Assembly: GCA_016795205.1 (NCBI GenBank)
Contig: JAEUHZ010000060.1
Span: 1 to 52,025 of the forward strand
Source: Planctomycetota bacterium
GTDB lineage: Bacteria > Planctomycetota > UBA1135 > GCA-002686595
Length of the DNA: 52,025 bases
Reading direction: 5' to 3'
The notes under the pieces were generated by a model. The model was not told the origin of the DNA. It did not search any database and was given only the letters and a program-made list of their open reading frames with translations. Below are positions 14,438 to 22,500 of this stretch, piece by piece; within the stretch, counting starts at the first letter, position 1, and every line of letters starts with the position of its first letter. The position numbers were made by a program, and so were the translations under genes.

Positions 14438-14677
14438 TCAGCGGCCCACGATCCGGTCGACGATCTCCTCGATCTTGCGGCTCAGCTCCTCGGCGAAGTC
14501 GTCGCCGAAGTCGTTCGCGATCACGTCGATCTCCTCGAACATGTAGCGGCCTGTCGAGCGGCTGAAGGGGATTCCGTACTCCCACTTGTTGCCGTCGGAG
14601 GCATGGATGACGACCTCGATTTGGTCGTCGCCTTCCACCGGGTTCACCGTGAACTTCGTGACGTCGTAGCTGGGCAT
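14438..14677 (-). CDS. Small soluble protein of unknown function
   Basis: 79 residues, with ordinary protein composition, unlike shadow frames in this GC-rich DNA. The first half looks like a three-stranded sheet (YDVTKFTVNP, QIEVVIHAS, KWEYGIPF) and the second half is an acidic helix (FGDDFAEELSRKIEEIVDRI). No signal peptide and no cysteine. ATG at 14677 is the only sensible start. It converges on the TPR gene with 17 bp between the stops, and lies downstream of the methyltransferase-lipoprotein gene on the other side of a 28-bp gap. I do not recognise the family. Confidence 0.65.
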   Translation of the reverse strand: MPSYDVTKFTVNPVEGDDQIEVVIHASDGNKWEYGIPFSRSTGRYMFEEIDVIANDFGDDFAEELSRKIEEIVDRIVGR

Positions 14678-14705
14678 CGCAGGCGCGAGCGTAACCCGGA
14701 CCCGC

Positions 14706-15488
14706 TCATTTCTCCCAGGGCTGCACCACGCGCCAGACCTCGAAGTCGTGCCACGTGTGCGTGGCGAAGCGCTCCACGAGCACCCAGCCCGCTTCCATCA
14801 GCTCGGCTTCGCGGACGCCCGCCGCGAGCTTGTGATCCTCCGGAGGTCCGACCGGCAGCTTCCCGGGCTTGTACTCCAGGATCGCCAGCCGCCCGCCCGG
14901 CGCGAGCACCGAGCGCAGCCGGCGGAAGTAGGCCACGCGGTCGCGCAGATGGTGGTAGGTGTCGCCCACGAACACGAGATCGAGCCGCCCGGGCGGGAAG
15001 TGCGGATCTTCGAACGAGGACAGCACCGGGACGACGTTGCGCACGTCGGCCTCGCGCAGCGCGGAGCGCAAGGCGTCGAGCTGGCCGGGCTCCACGTCGC
15101 TCGCGAACACGAGGCCGTCCCGCACGGCGCGCGCCAAGGGCAGCGCGAAGACCCCGGGGCCACAACCGAGGTCGCCCACGAGCGCGTCCTCCGCGAGCGA
15201 CAGGCGCGTCACGACCTCGTCGACTCGTAGCTCGGCGATACGGGCTGGGTCGGCGAGGCGCGCGGCATAGCGAGCGACGTCGGGATCGCCGTGCGGATCC
15301 CGGTTCGGGCGGTGCGCGGGGCTCGGGGTGGCCGCATGATCGCCCGCGTCGTGCGCGTGCTGAGCGCCGGCCTGCGCGGCGACGGGCTCCGGCCCGGCTG
15401 TCCCGGACGGGGCCGGCCCGGGGGCGGTCGGCGTGCTGCCGCACGCGGCCAGGAGCGCCAGGCCAAGAGCGAAGAGGCGCGTGTTCAT
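14706..15488 (-). CDS. Class I SAM-dependent methyltransferase domain with a lipoprotein signal
   Basis: 260 residues. The N-terminus is a convincing lipoprotein signal (MNTRLFALGLALLAACGS, Cys16), then a Pro/Ala/His-rich linker (about 17-70), then a Rossmann methyltransferase. Motif I is LVGDLGCGPGVFALP (about 103-117), followed by VFASDVEPGQLDALRSALRE, LDLVFVGDTYHHL and LAPGGRLAILEYKPG, then C-terminal strands ending VWRVVQPWEK. SAM is a cytosolic cofactor, so a methyltransferase anchored outside the cytoplasmic membrane is puzzling. Either the domain acts before export, or uses another ligand, or the predicted signal is not cleaved. ATG at 15488 is the only start giving the signal peptide; GTG codons downstream could produce a cytosolic form. 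Confidence 0.8.
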   Translation of the reverse strand: MNTRLFALGLALLAACGSTPTAPGPAPSGTAGPEPVAAQAGAQHAHDAGDHAATPSPAHRPNRDPHGDPDVARYAARLADPARIAELRVDEVVTRLSLAEDALVGDLGCGPGVFALPLARAVRDGLVFASDVEPGQLDALRSALREADVRNVVPVLSSFEDPHFPPGRLDLVFVGDTYHHLRDRVAYFRRLRSVLAPGGRLAILEYKPGKLPVGPPEDHKLAAGVREAELMEAGWVLVERFATHTWHDFEVWRVVQPWEK

Positions 15489-15591
15489 GCCGCTGACCTC
15501 GACACGTCCACGGCGGGGTGTCAAGAGCGCCCTGCATCCGCGCCGGCCGCGCCCGCGAAGACCCGCGGGGCGCGCGGCGCCGCCCCGCGCC

Positions 15592-16029
15592 GTGATCGAG
15601 TCGCTCGCGTCCATCGCAGTCCCGGTCCACACCGCCTCGACCCTGGCGCTGTTCGGCCTGATCTGGCTGGTGCAGATCGTGCACTACCCGCTCATGGCGC
15701 AGGTCGGTCCGGCCGCATTCCGCCGCTGGCACGACCGCAACCTGCGTCTCACGACCTGGGTCGTGGGGCCGTTCATGTTGGCTGAGGTGGCCAGCGCGCT
15801 GCTCCTCCTCGCAGCACCACCGAGCCACGTCGCGCCCTGGCTCCCGGTTCTCGGGGCTCTGCTCGTGCTGGCGGTGTGGGTCTCCACGGCGGTGCTCCAA
15901 GTGCCGATGCACCGGCGCCTCGAGGCCGGCTGGGATCCACGCGCGCACCGCCTCCTGGTGCGCTCGAACTGGCTGCGGACGGGGCTCTGGACGGCGCGCG
16001 CGGGTGTCGCGCTGGCCATCGCTGGCTGA
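15592..16029 (+). CDS. Small four-helix membrane protein (DUF1772-like)
   Basis: 145 residues with four predicted transmembrane helices: about 10-32 (TASTLALFGLIWLVQIVHYP), 53-75, 80-103 (LPVLGALLVLAVWVSTAVL) and 125-143. Conserved-looking loop residues are HYPLMAQVGPAAFRRWHDRN and VPMHRRLEAG, a pattern seen in DUF1772-type and related small integral membrane proteins of unknown function. GTG at 15592 is chosen because it begins just before the first helix; no ATG is available there. The gene is divergent from the methyltransferase-lipoprotein gene. Confidence 0.72.
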   Translation: MIESLASIAVPVHTASTLALFGLIWLVQIVHYPLMAQVGPAAFRRWHDRNLRLTTWVVGPFMLAEVASALLLLAAPPSHVAPWLPVLGALLVLAVWVSTAVLQVPMHRRLEAGWDPRAHRLLVRSNWLRTGLWTARAGVALAIAG

Positions 16030-16181
16030 GCGGACGCGGACCTCCCGAGCCGCCTCCTTCGTACAGCCTGCGTCCGCCCTGAATCCGCGCGCAGCGCGTG
16101 GCTCGAACGCTCCGCCGTAGACCACGCGTCAACCCACGTCAGGCCGGCGCCGATCCGGCCGCACACGCACAGGAACGACCC

Positions 16182-17114
16182 ATGAAACTCGCTCTCAGCA
16201 CCTCTGCACTCGCCGCCTTCCTGCTGCTCGCGCCGGCCTTCGCCGGCGACGAGTCGAAGTCCTGCACCGCCCCGCTGAGCGCCGGCGAGGGCCGCGGCTC
16301 GGACATCGTCTCCACGGCCGTAGCCGCCGGGAACTTCAAGACGCTGGCGAAGGCGCTCGAAGCCGCGGGCCTGGTCGAGACGCTGAAGGGCCCGGGTCCC
16401 TTCACGGTCTTCGCGCCGACGGACGAGGCCTTCGCGAAGATCCCGCGCGAGACGTTGGAGAAGCTCCTGAGGCCGGAGAACAAGGCCCAACTCGCCAGCG
16501 TGCTGACCTACCACGTCGTGCCCGGCAAGGTGCAGGCCGAGGACGTCGTCAAGCTCAAGGCCGCCGCGACGGTCAACGGCCAGCGCGTCGACATCCAGGT
16601 CGTCGAGGGCACGGTCTCCATCGACGGCGCGCGCGTCGTCAAGACGGACATCCTGTGCGCGAATGGCGTCATCCACGTCATCGACGCCGTCGTGATGCCG
16701 AGCTCCGCGAGCATCGTCGAGACCGCGCAGCGCGCCGGCACGTTCGGCACGCTGCTGGCCGCCGCCCAAGCTGCCGGGCTGGCCGACACGCTCGCCAAGG
16801 ACGGGCCCTTCACGGTGCTGGCGCCGACGGACGCGGCGTTCGCGAAGCTCCCCGCGGGCACGGTCGAGGGCCTGCTGAAGCCCGAGAACAAGGACCAGCT
16901 CGTCGCGATCCTGAAGGCCCACGTGATCCAGGGTCGGGTCTTCTCCGACCAGGTCGCGAAGCTCACCGCGGCGCGCACGTTGGGCGGCGTCGAGATCGCG
17001 ATCAAGGCCGCGAGCGGCCGGGTCGAGATCGGAGGCGCCAACGTCTCCGCCACCGACATCGACGCCAAGAACGGCGTGATCCACGTGATCGATGCGGTGA
17101 TCCTGCCCAACTGA
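16182..17114 (+). CDS. Secreted protein with two fasciclin (FAS1) domains
   Basis: 310 residues. A Sec signal peptide ([22 protein letters not shown]) is followed by two tandem FAS1 domains at about 40-171 and 178-309. Each has the family H1 and H2 boxes: [17 protein letters not shown] with [10 protein letters not shown] in the first, and [17 protein letters not shown] with [10 protein letters not shown] in the second. Each closes with [13 protein letters not shown]1 domains mediate cell-surface adhesion and protein-protein contacts; in bacteria they are common in secreted, often metal- or biofilm-related proteins. An AGGAACG precedes the ATG. A strong GC hairpin follows the stop at 17143-17180. 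Confidence 0.95.
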   Translation: MKLALSTSALAAFLLLAPAFAGDESKSCTAPLSAGEGRGSDIVSTAVAAGNFKTLAKALEAAGLVETLKGPGPFTVFAPTDEAFAKIPRETLEKLLRPENKAQLASVLTYHVVPGKVQAEDVVKLKAAATVNGQRVDIQVVEGTVSIDGARVVKTDILCANGVIHVIDAVVMPSSASIVETAQRAGTFGTLLAAAQAAGLADTLAKDGPFTVLAPTDAAFAKLPAGTVEGLLKPENKDQLVAILKAHVIQGRVFSDQVAKLTAARTLGGVEIAIKAASGRVEIGGANVSATDIDAKNGVIHVIDAVILPN

Positions 17115-17142
17115 GTCCGGGCCGCACGAGCGGACATGGAAC

Positions 17143-17180
17143 AGTGCGGAGGCCGGGCATCACACCCCGGCCTCCGCACT
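17143..17180. terminator. Hairpin between convergent genes, probable bidirectional terminator
   Basis: The arms AGTGCGGAGGCCGGG (17143-17157) and its exact reverse complement (17166-17180) form a 15-bp stem with an 8-nt loop. There is no U tract on either side. It lies 29 nt past the FAS1 stop and 42 nt past the stop of the convergent PilZ gene, the place where a shared terminator is expected. Confidence 0.65.
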
Positions 17181-17221
17181 CGTGTACTCACGCGGTCGAG
17201 CCGCAGCCCGGGACGCGACCC

Positions 17222-18028
17222 TCAGGCACTGCGACGCGGCTGCTGCGCGGCGGCTTCGTTGAACTTGGCGATGCTGCGCTGGCGCTCGTCGACGTAGCGT
17301 TGCAGCGCGACCGAGTAGCGCTCGATGCCGCCGTTGGCCTCGAACTCCAGGCCGACCAGCATGTTCTTCGTGAAGGCCCTCAGCCCCGCGACGCGCGCGC
17401 GGCAGGCGATGGTCGCGGCGGACCCGGGCAGCGTGAGCGTGACCTCGACGCGGCTCTTCTCCACCAGGCCGCTGAGCTGGTCAGCAGTCGCCAGGATGCC
17501 GACGCCACCCGTGGAGATGTCGTGGACCTTGGCCTGGAGTTCCCCGCCCTCCCAGCGCACCTTGACCGGCACCTTGGTGGTGAAGTCCGGCATGACGCGC
17601 TGGCTGCGGCGCCGGTTGAACCAGCGCGCGTAGAAGGAGTCGATCTGCTTGACGACCTCGGAGATCCGCGGGAAGCGCAGGCCATAGCGCACCGTGGCGC
17701 CGACCTGGGAGACGGTCACCACGAGGGCCTCGGTCTCGACTTCCTTGGGCCGCGAGAAGTGCTTGATCCGCACGCGGACCTTCGTCCCCTCGACGAGCTG
17801 GAGATCCTTCGACTGCGGGACGACGATGCCCGCGCCGCCGACGGAGACGTCCGAGCACTGGCCCACGACGCGCCGCCCGTCCGGGCACTCGATCGAGGCT
17901 TCGAGCTGCGAGCCGGCCTGCTTCTCCACGCGATACTGCTCGCGCACCTCGCGCGCACCCTCGTAGGCGCGCGCGCGCGTGGTCTCGATCGTGACAGGCT
18001 TCGGTTGTTCGTTCAGGGGGATGGCCAT
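17222..18028 (-). CDS. Double PilZ-domain protein (c-di-GMP receptor candidate)
   Basis: 268 residues, cytosolic, with two PilZ domains. The first begins at about residue 28 with REQYR (RxxxR) and has DVSVGGAGIVVP (DxSxxG). The second begins near residue 143 with RRRSQR and has DISTGGVGIL. Both keep the RxxxR and DxSxxG residues that grip cyclic di-GMP, so both could bind it. Between them is a YcgR-like stretch with RYGLRFPRISEVVKQIDSFY. The C-terminal tail is helical and charged. PilZ proteins transmit c-di-GMP to motility or surface polymer machinery; the target is unknown here. ATG at 18028 starts the compact protein. Confidence 0.88.
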   Translation of the reverse strand: MAIPLNEQPKPVTIETTRARAYEGAREVREQYRVEKQAGSQLEASIECPDGRRVVGQCSDVSVGGAGIVVPQSKDLQLVEGTKVRVRIKHFSRPKEVETEALVVTVSQVGATVRYGLRFPRISEVVKQIDSFYARWFNRRRSQRVMPDFTTKVPVKVRWEGGELQAKVHDISTGGVGILATADQLSGLVEKSRVEVTLTLPGSAATIACRARVAGLRAFTKNMLVGLEFEANGGIERYSVALQRYVDERQRSIAKFNEAAAQQPRRSA

Positions 18029-18159
18029 GTCGTCCTCGGGGCGCGTGGGTCGGGAACTCGCCCTCCGCCGGGCTTGAATCGGCAGGCCTACCCGTGCGGC
18101 CCGAGCCCTCGCCCGGGATTCCGTGCCACGCTCCGGCCTGTCACACTGCCCGCCGTCCC

Positions 18160-19506
18160 ATGCGCCTCGCTGCCGCCCTGCTGTTCGCCGCCGTCGCGGC
18201 CCCCCTCCCGGCAATCGTTTCCGGGTGCGGGACGCTCTCCGCGCCGCCGCCGCTGCGCGCCCCGCCCCTCGCGGTCGAAGCTGCACCGCACGCCGGGACT
18301 CCGCTCACGGGCCCGTTGGCGGTCGTCGAGCCGGACGCGGCGGCCGCGCCGTTCGCGGTGCGCTTGCGGGGCGCGTGGGTCGAGCAGTCGGTCCGGACCG
18401 AGGAGAGCCTCGCCACGCGGGCCGGGCTCGTGCTGGCGCTCGGCGAGTCCGATCCGTTGCGCCCCTTCGCGCGGCGCGCGGACGCCGTGGGACTGCTGCG
18501 CGGCGCACAGGCGCGCGCGGTGCTCGCGGACCTCGATGCGGGACGGCTGGGGCGAACGAGCCCGGCCTGGGACGAGCGCGCGACGCTCGACGCTGGCACG
18601 ACGCTCCGCGTGCGCGCGACGGGCGACGCCGCGCTCGGCGCGCCGTCGATCGTGCTCGACGCGGCGCGCGCCGGTCCAGCCGCCGAGGCGCGCCTGGCCG
18701 TGCGGCTCGGGCTCGACGAAGACCCCGAGCGCGAGACGGTGGTCCTGGAGGACGCGCTGCGCACGGGCGAGGGCCCGATCGTCCTGGTCTTCCCGCGCGT
18801 CGCCGGGCTCGACGAGGCAGCCGCGCTCCTGGCCCTGATCGAGGCCGTGGAGGCTGGCCGCGACGCCCCGGCAGGGGATCGCGTGCGGGCCTCCGCGGCG
18901 GCCGCGGAGGGCCGGCGGCGCGCGCTGGAACGCTCCGAGGAGGAGCGGCGCGAGATCGAGGCCCTGCTCGGCCAGCTCGACCGACCCAAGGAGCGCCGCG
19001 CACGGCTCGTGACGCTGGCGGGCTGGTGTGGCGCACCGCTCGCACTCGACCTGGCGCTGATCGCTGCGGAGGCCGACCTGGCCGAGTTCGCGACCGCCGC
19101 GCGCGCGGCGCTCGCCGAGCACGGCGACCGCCGTTCCTCCGCCTGGCCGCTGGAGCGCGCGGCCTGGCTCTTCGTCGCGCGACGCGCGGTGCAGGGCACG
19201 CTCGCGCCGGAGCTGTCCGGCGTGCTCGCCCGGCAGGGAGGCGAGGCCGCGCGCTTCCCGGGCGCGATCGAGGACCTCTTGCGGGGCGTGCAGGACGTCG
19301 CCGCGCTCGTGCAGCGCCTGGCGGCGGAGAACCGCATCCTCCTGGAGGACGCTTCGCCCGCGGCGCGCGCGCGCGCGTTCGACTGGCTGCGCGCGCGCGG
19401 GCTCGCGCCGGAGGGTTACGACCCGTTCGGCACGCTCCACGAGCGCCGCGCGGCGCTGCAGCGCGCCGAGGCTGCCGCCGCGCACGTGTCCGAGGGCGGC
19501 GGCTGA
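18160..19506 (+). CDS. Large lipoprotein of unknown function, coupled to the AsmA-like gene
   Basis: 448 residues. The signal MRLAAALLFAAVAAPLPAIV is followed by lipobox VSGC (Cys23). The first third is Ala/Pro-rich and probably beta. The middle has an Arg/Glu coiled-coil-like stretch (AEGRRRALERSEEERREIEA at about 247-266), and the rest is helical with alanine-rich repeats. I do not recognise a domain. Its TGA overlaps the ATG of the next gene by one base (ATGA), so the two proteins are made together and probably work together in the envelope. An upstream in-frame start at 18094 would bury the signal, so ATG at 18160 is preferred. Confidence 0.7.
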   Translation: MRLAAALLFAAVAAPLPAIVSGCGTLSAPPPLRAPPLAVEAAPHAGTPLTGPLAVVEPDAAAAPFAVRLRGAWVEQSVRTEESLATRAGLVLALGESDPLRPFARRADAVGLLRGAQARAVLADLDAGRLGRTSPAWDERATLDAGTTLRVRATGDAALGAPSIVLDAARAGPAAEARLAVRLGLDEDPERETVVLEDALRTGEGPIVLVFPRVAGLDEAAALLALIEAVEAGRDAPAGDRVRASAAAAEGRRRALERSEEERREIEALLGQLDRPKERRARLVTLAGWCGAPLALDLALIAAEADLAEFATAARAALAEHGDRRSSAWPLERAAWLFVARRAVQGTLAPELSGVLARQGGEAARFPGAIEDLLRGVQDVAALVQRLAAENRILLEDASPAARARAFDWLRARGLAPEGYDPFGTLHERRAALQRAEAAAAHVSEGGG

Positions 19507-22500
19507 TGGGCGACGCCCGCCGCGTTGGCGCTCGACGCTGGGCGCTCCTGGCGCTGCGCGTCGCGCTGGTCTTGCTCGCCGGGCGCCTGCTGCTCGCCGC
19601 GTTCGCGCCGGCCGCCGCCCAGCTCGCGGCGCGCGCCCACGGCGTCGACGCGGAGTGGACGCGCCTGCGCCTCCACGTCCTGCGTGGCGCGATCGAGATC
19701 GAGGATCTGCGCTGCGCGCTGCGTGCCCGGGAGGGCGAGCCGTCCAGCGCGCCGTTCCTCTGCGTCGAGACGCTGCGCGCCGACCTCGCCGTCCGCGACC
19801 TTCTGCGCGGGGAACTGCGTCTGAGCCGTGCCGAGGCGCGCGGTGTCGATCTGCGCCTGGAGCGCCGCGCGGATGGCTCGTTGCCACTCCTCGACGCGCT
19901 GGCGGCCACCGCGCCCGATCCGCAGGGCGAGGAGCCCGCGCCGCTCTCGTTCCTGCCAGCGGTGCGCGTCGACGCCCTGCGGGCCTCGAGCGTCCGTCTC
20001 GACGTGCACGACACCCTGGCCTCGGGGGAGGATCGCCACCAACGCTTCGAGCTCGATCTGCGAGCCGACGACCTCGGGTATCCCGACCGGCGGGCGCAGG
20101 TCGTCCTGCTCGCGACGGCGCCGAACCTGCTCGATCAGGCGCGGCTCGAGCTCGCGATCGAGACGCGCCCTGACGACGCCTTCGTCACGGGCGACCTCCA
20201 GGTGCGCGGGCTCCAAGGCGAGTCCGCAGCACCCTGGGTCGCCACGGCGCTGGGCGTCCAGCGCGTCCGCGGCGATCGATCCGCGAGCTTGGGGCTCAAC
20301 TCCCGCTTCGACGCTCGCCTGCGCGTCGAGGGCGCGCAACGCGACGGGATCGCGGCCTCGATCGGGCCGCTCGCGATCCACGCCTGGGCGGCCGACGGGC
20401 GCGTCCTGGCGCGGGTCGCAGACCTCCAGCTCGAGGTCGCCGCGCTGCGCGCCAGTGGGATCCGTGTGACGAGCGCGGGGGTCCACGACGCGGCCCTCGA
20501 CGTGCGCATCGACGCCGACGGCGCGCCCTGCGCCCTGGGCTTCGCGTTCCAGGACCTGTCCGCTGCCGAGCCGCGCAGCTCTGCGCGCGCGACCCGCGCG
20601 GCCCCCGCTCCCGCGGACCACGGGGCGCCCGGACCGCCCTTCGCCGTCGTCCTGGACGTCCTGGAGGCACGCTCCGTGCAAGCCTCGTTCACGGACGAGC
20701 GTCACGAGCCGCCGGTCGCGCTGACCCTGGACGTCGAGCGCGCGCTGCTCGCGGGCGTCGACACGAGCGGTGCCCGCGCCGAGCCGTTGCGGTTCGAGGT
20801 CGTGGCGTCGGCCGACGGAGTCGTGGGCCGGATCGAGGCGCGCGGCGCCGCCGCGCTGTTCGGCGCGCGCCAGGCGCTCGAGGCGGAGCTCGAGGCGCGC
20901 GGGTTGCGACCCGACGCGCTGGGGCCGTACCTCGCCGAGCTGGGGCTCGCCAGCACGCTCGTCGACGGAGTGCTCAAGGCGCGCCTCGTCGGCACGGGTC
21001 GTGCGACGCCGGGCGGCGGCCTGGAGGGCGATCTGCGGCTCACGGGCGTCCAGCTCGCCGACGGCGAGCGGATCTGTGGCGTGCGCGCGGTCGAGGCCCT
21101 GGGCGTGGCCTACGAGCCCGCCCGTCCGACCCTGCGCATCCGCGACCTGCTCGTGCGCGGCACGGACGTCACGCTCCAGCGCCTTGCGGACGGCGCGCTC
21201 GCGGGGCTCGGGCTGCGCACGAGCGAGAGCCGCTCGACGCGGCGCGGGCTCGCCGGCCGCGCGCCGGCCGAAGCCCGCTCGTCCGTGGCCGGACTCCCAA
21301 CGCCCGCTTCCGCCGCGCCGTCGCCGTTGCCGCGCGTCGAGATCGAGCGTCTGGCCGTGATCGAGAACCGCCTGTCCTGGCGCGACGAGCAGCTCGCGCG
21401 GCCCGTCGACGTCGTGTTCGACGACTGCGGGCTCGAGGTGCGCGATCTGCGACTCTTCGGCCGCGCCGGCGAGCACGAGCGCGCCACGGCCCAAGTCAAG
21501 CTCTGGTCGCGCGCCGCGGCGCTCGTCAGGGACGTCTCGGTCGCGGGCACGCTGACCACGCGGCCAGGCCCGCTGGACCTGGCGCTCGAGCTGGAGGTCG
21601 GCGTTCGAGGGGTCACCGCGGCCGAGCTGCAGCCCTACATCGATCCGACCGGCCTCCAGGAGCAGCTCGTCGACGCCTCGATGGCGGCGCGCGTCGCGCT
21701 ACAGGTCGCCCGCGATGCCGTCGGCTGGCGCGGCGAGCTCGAGCTCGCGGAAGCACGGCTCGAGAACGGGGGGCGCACCGTGCTCGGCGCGACGCTGCTG
21801 GGCGTGCGCGGCGTCCGACTCGAGGGCGAGCGAGTGCGCATCGAGCTGGTCGACGTCACCGACGCGCACGTGCACGTCGCGCGCGACCCCGTCGGCGCGC
21901 TGCTGGCGCTCGGTCTGCGCATCCCGCTGGAGATCTTCCGGCGGGGCGAGTCGGCTGCGGAGGGGAGCAGCGCCGGGGCCTCGTCGGTCGAGCAAGCGCT
22001 CGCGGCGCTGCCCGCTGTGCAGATCCGCGCCGTGCGCGTGTCCAACGCCGCGCTCCACTGGCGGGACGCGACCTCCGAACCCGCGATCGAGGCCGTCGCG
22101 CGGCTCGAACTCTCGGCGGACGGCGTCACGACCCGTTCGGCGCGGAACAAGTGGTTCCCCTTCGCACTGGTCGCGGCCGTCGAGGGAACGGCGAGCGAGG
22201 TACGCGTCGATGGCGCGGCGCGCCTGGGCCCGCGCGGCGCTGGGCTGCAGCTCGACCTGCGCGCGCGCGGCTTGCGCGCCGGGAGCCTGGCCCCCTACCT
22301 CCCGGCGGGCGTCGCCTGCGAGCTCGTGAACGGCGAGCTCGACGCACGCGCCGGCCTGGAGCTGGACGCACACGAGGCGGGCGGACTGCAGGGGCGCATG
22401 GAGCTCTCGCGGGTGCGCCTGGCCGAGGCCGGAGTCGCGGAGCCGCTGGCGGCGCTCGAGCGGTTCGAGGTCGCGCTCGAGCGCGTCGATCCAGCCGCGG

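Noticed and set aside
18123..19505. Upstream extension of the AsmA-like frame
   Set aside because: The frame is open back to 18123, but the sequence is low-complexity Arg/Ala/Gly and overlaps the lipoprotein gene. The signal-anchor begins at the ATG 19506.
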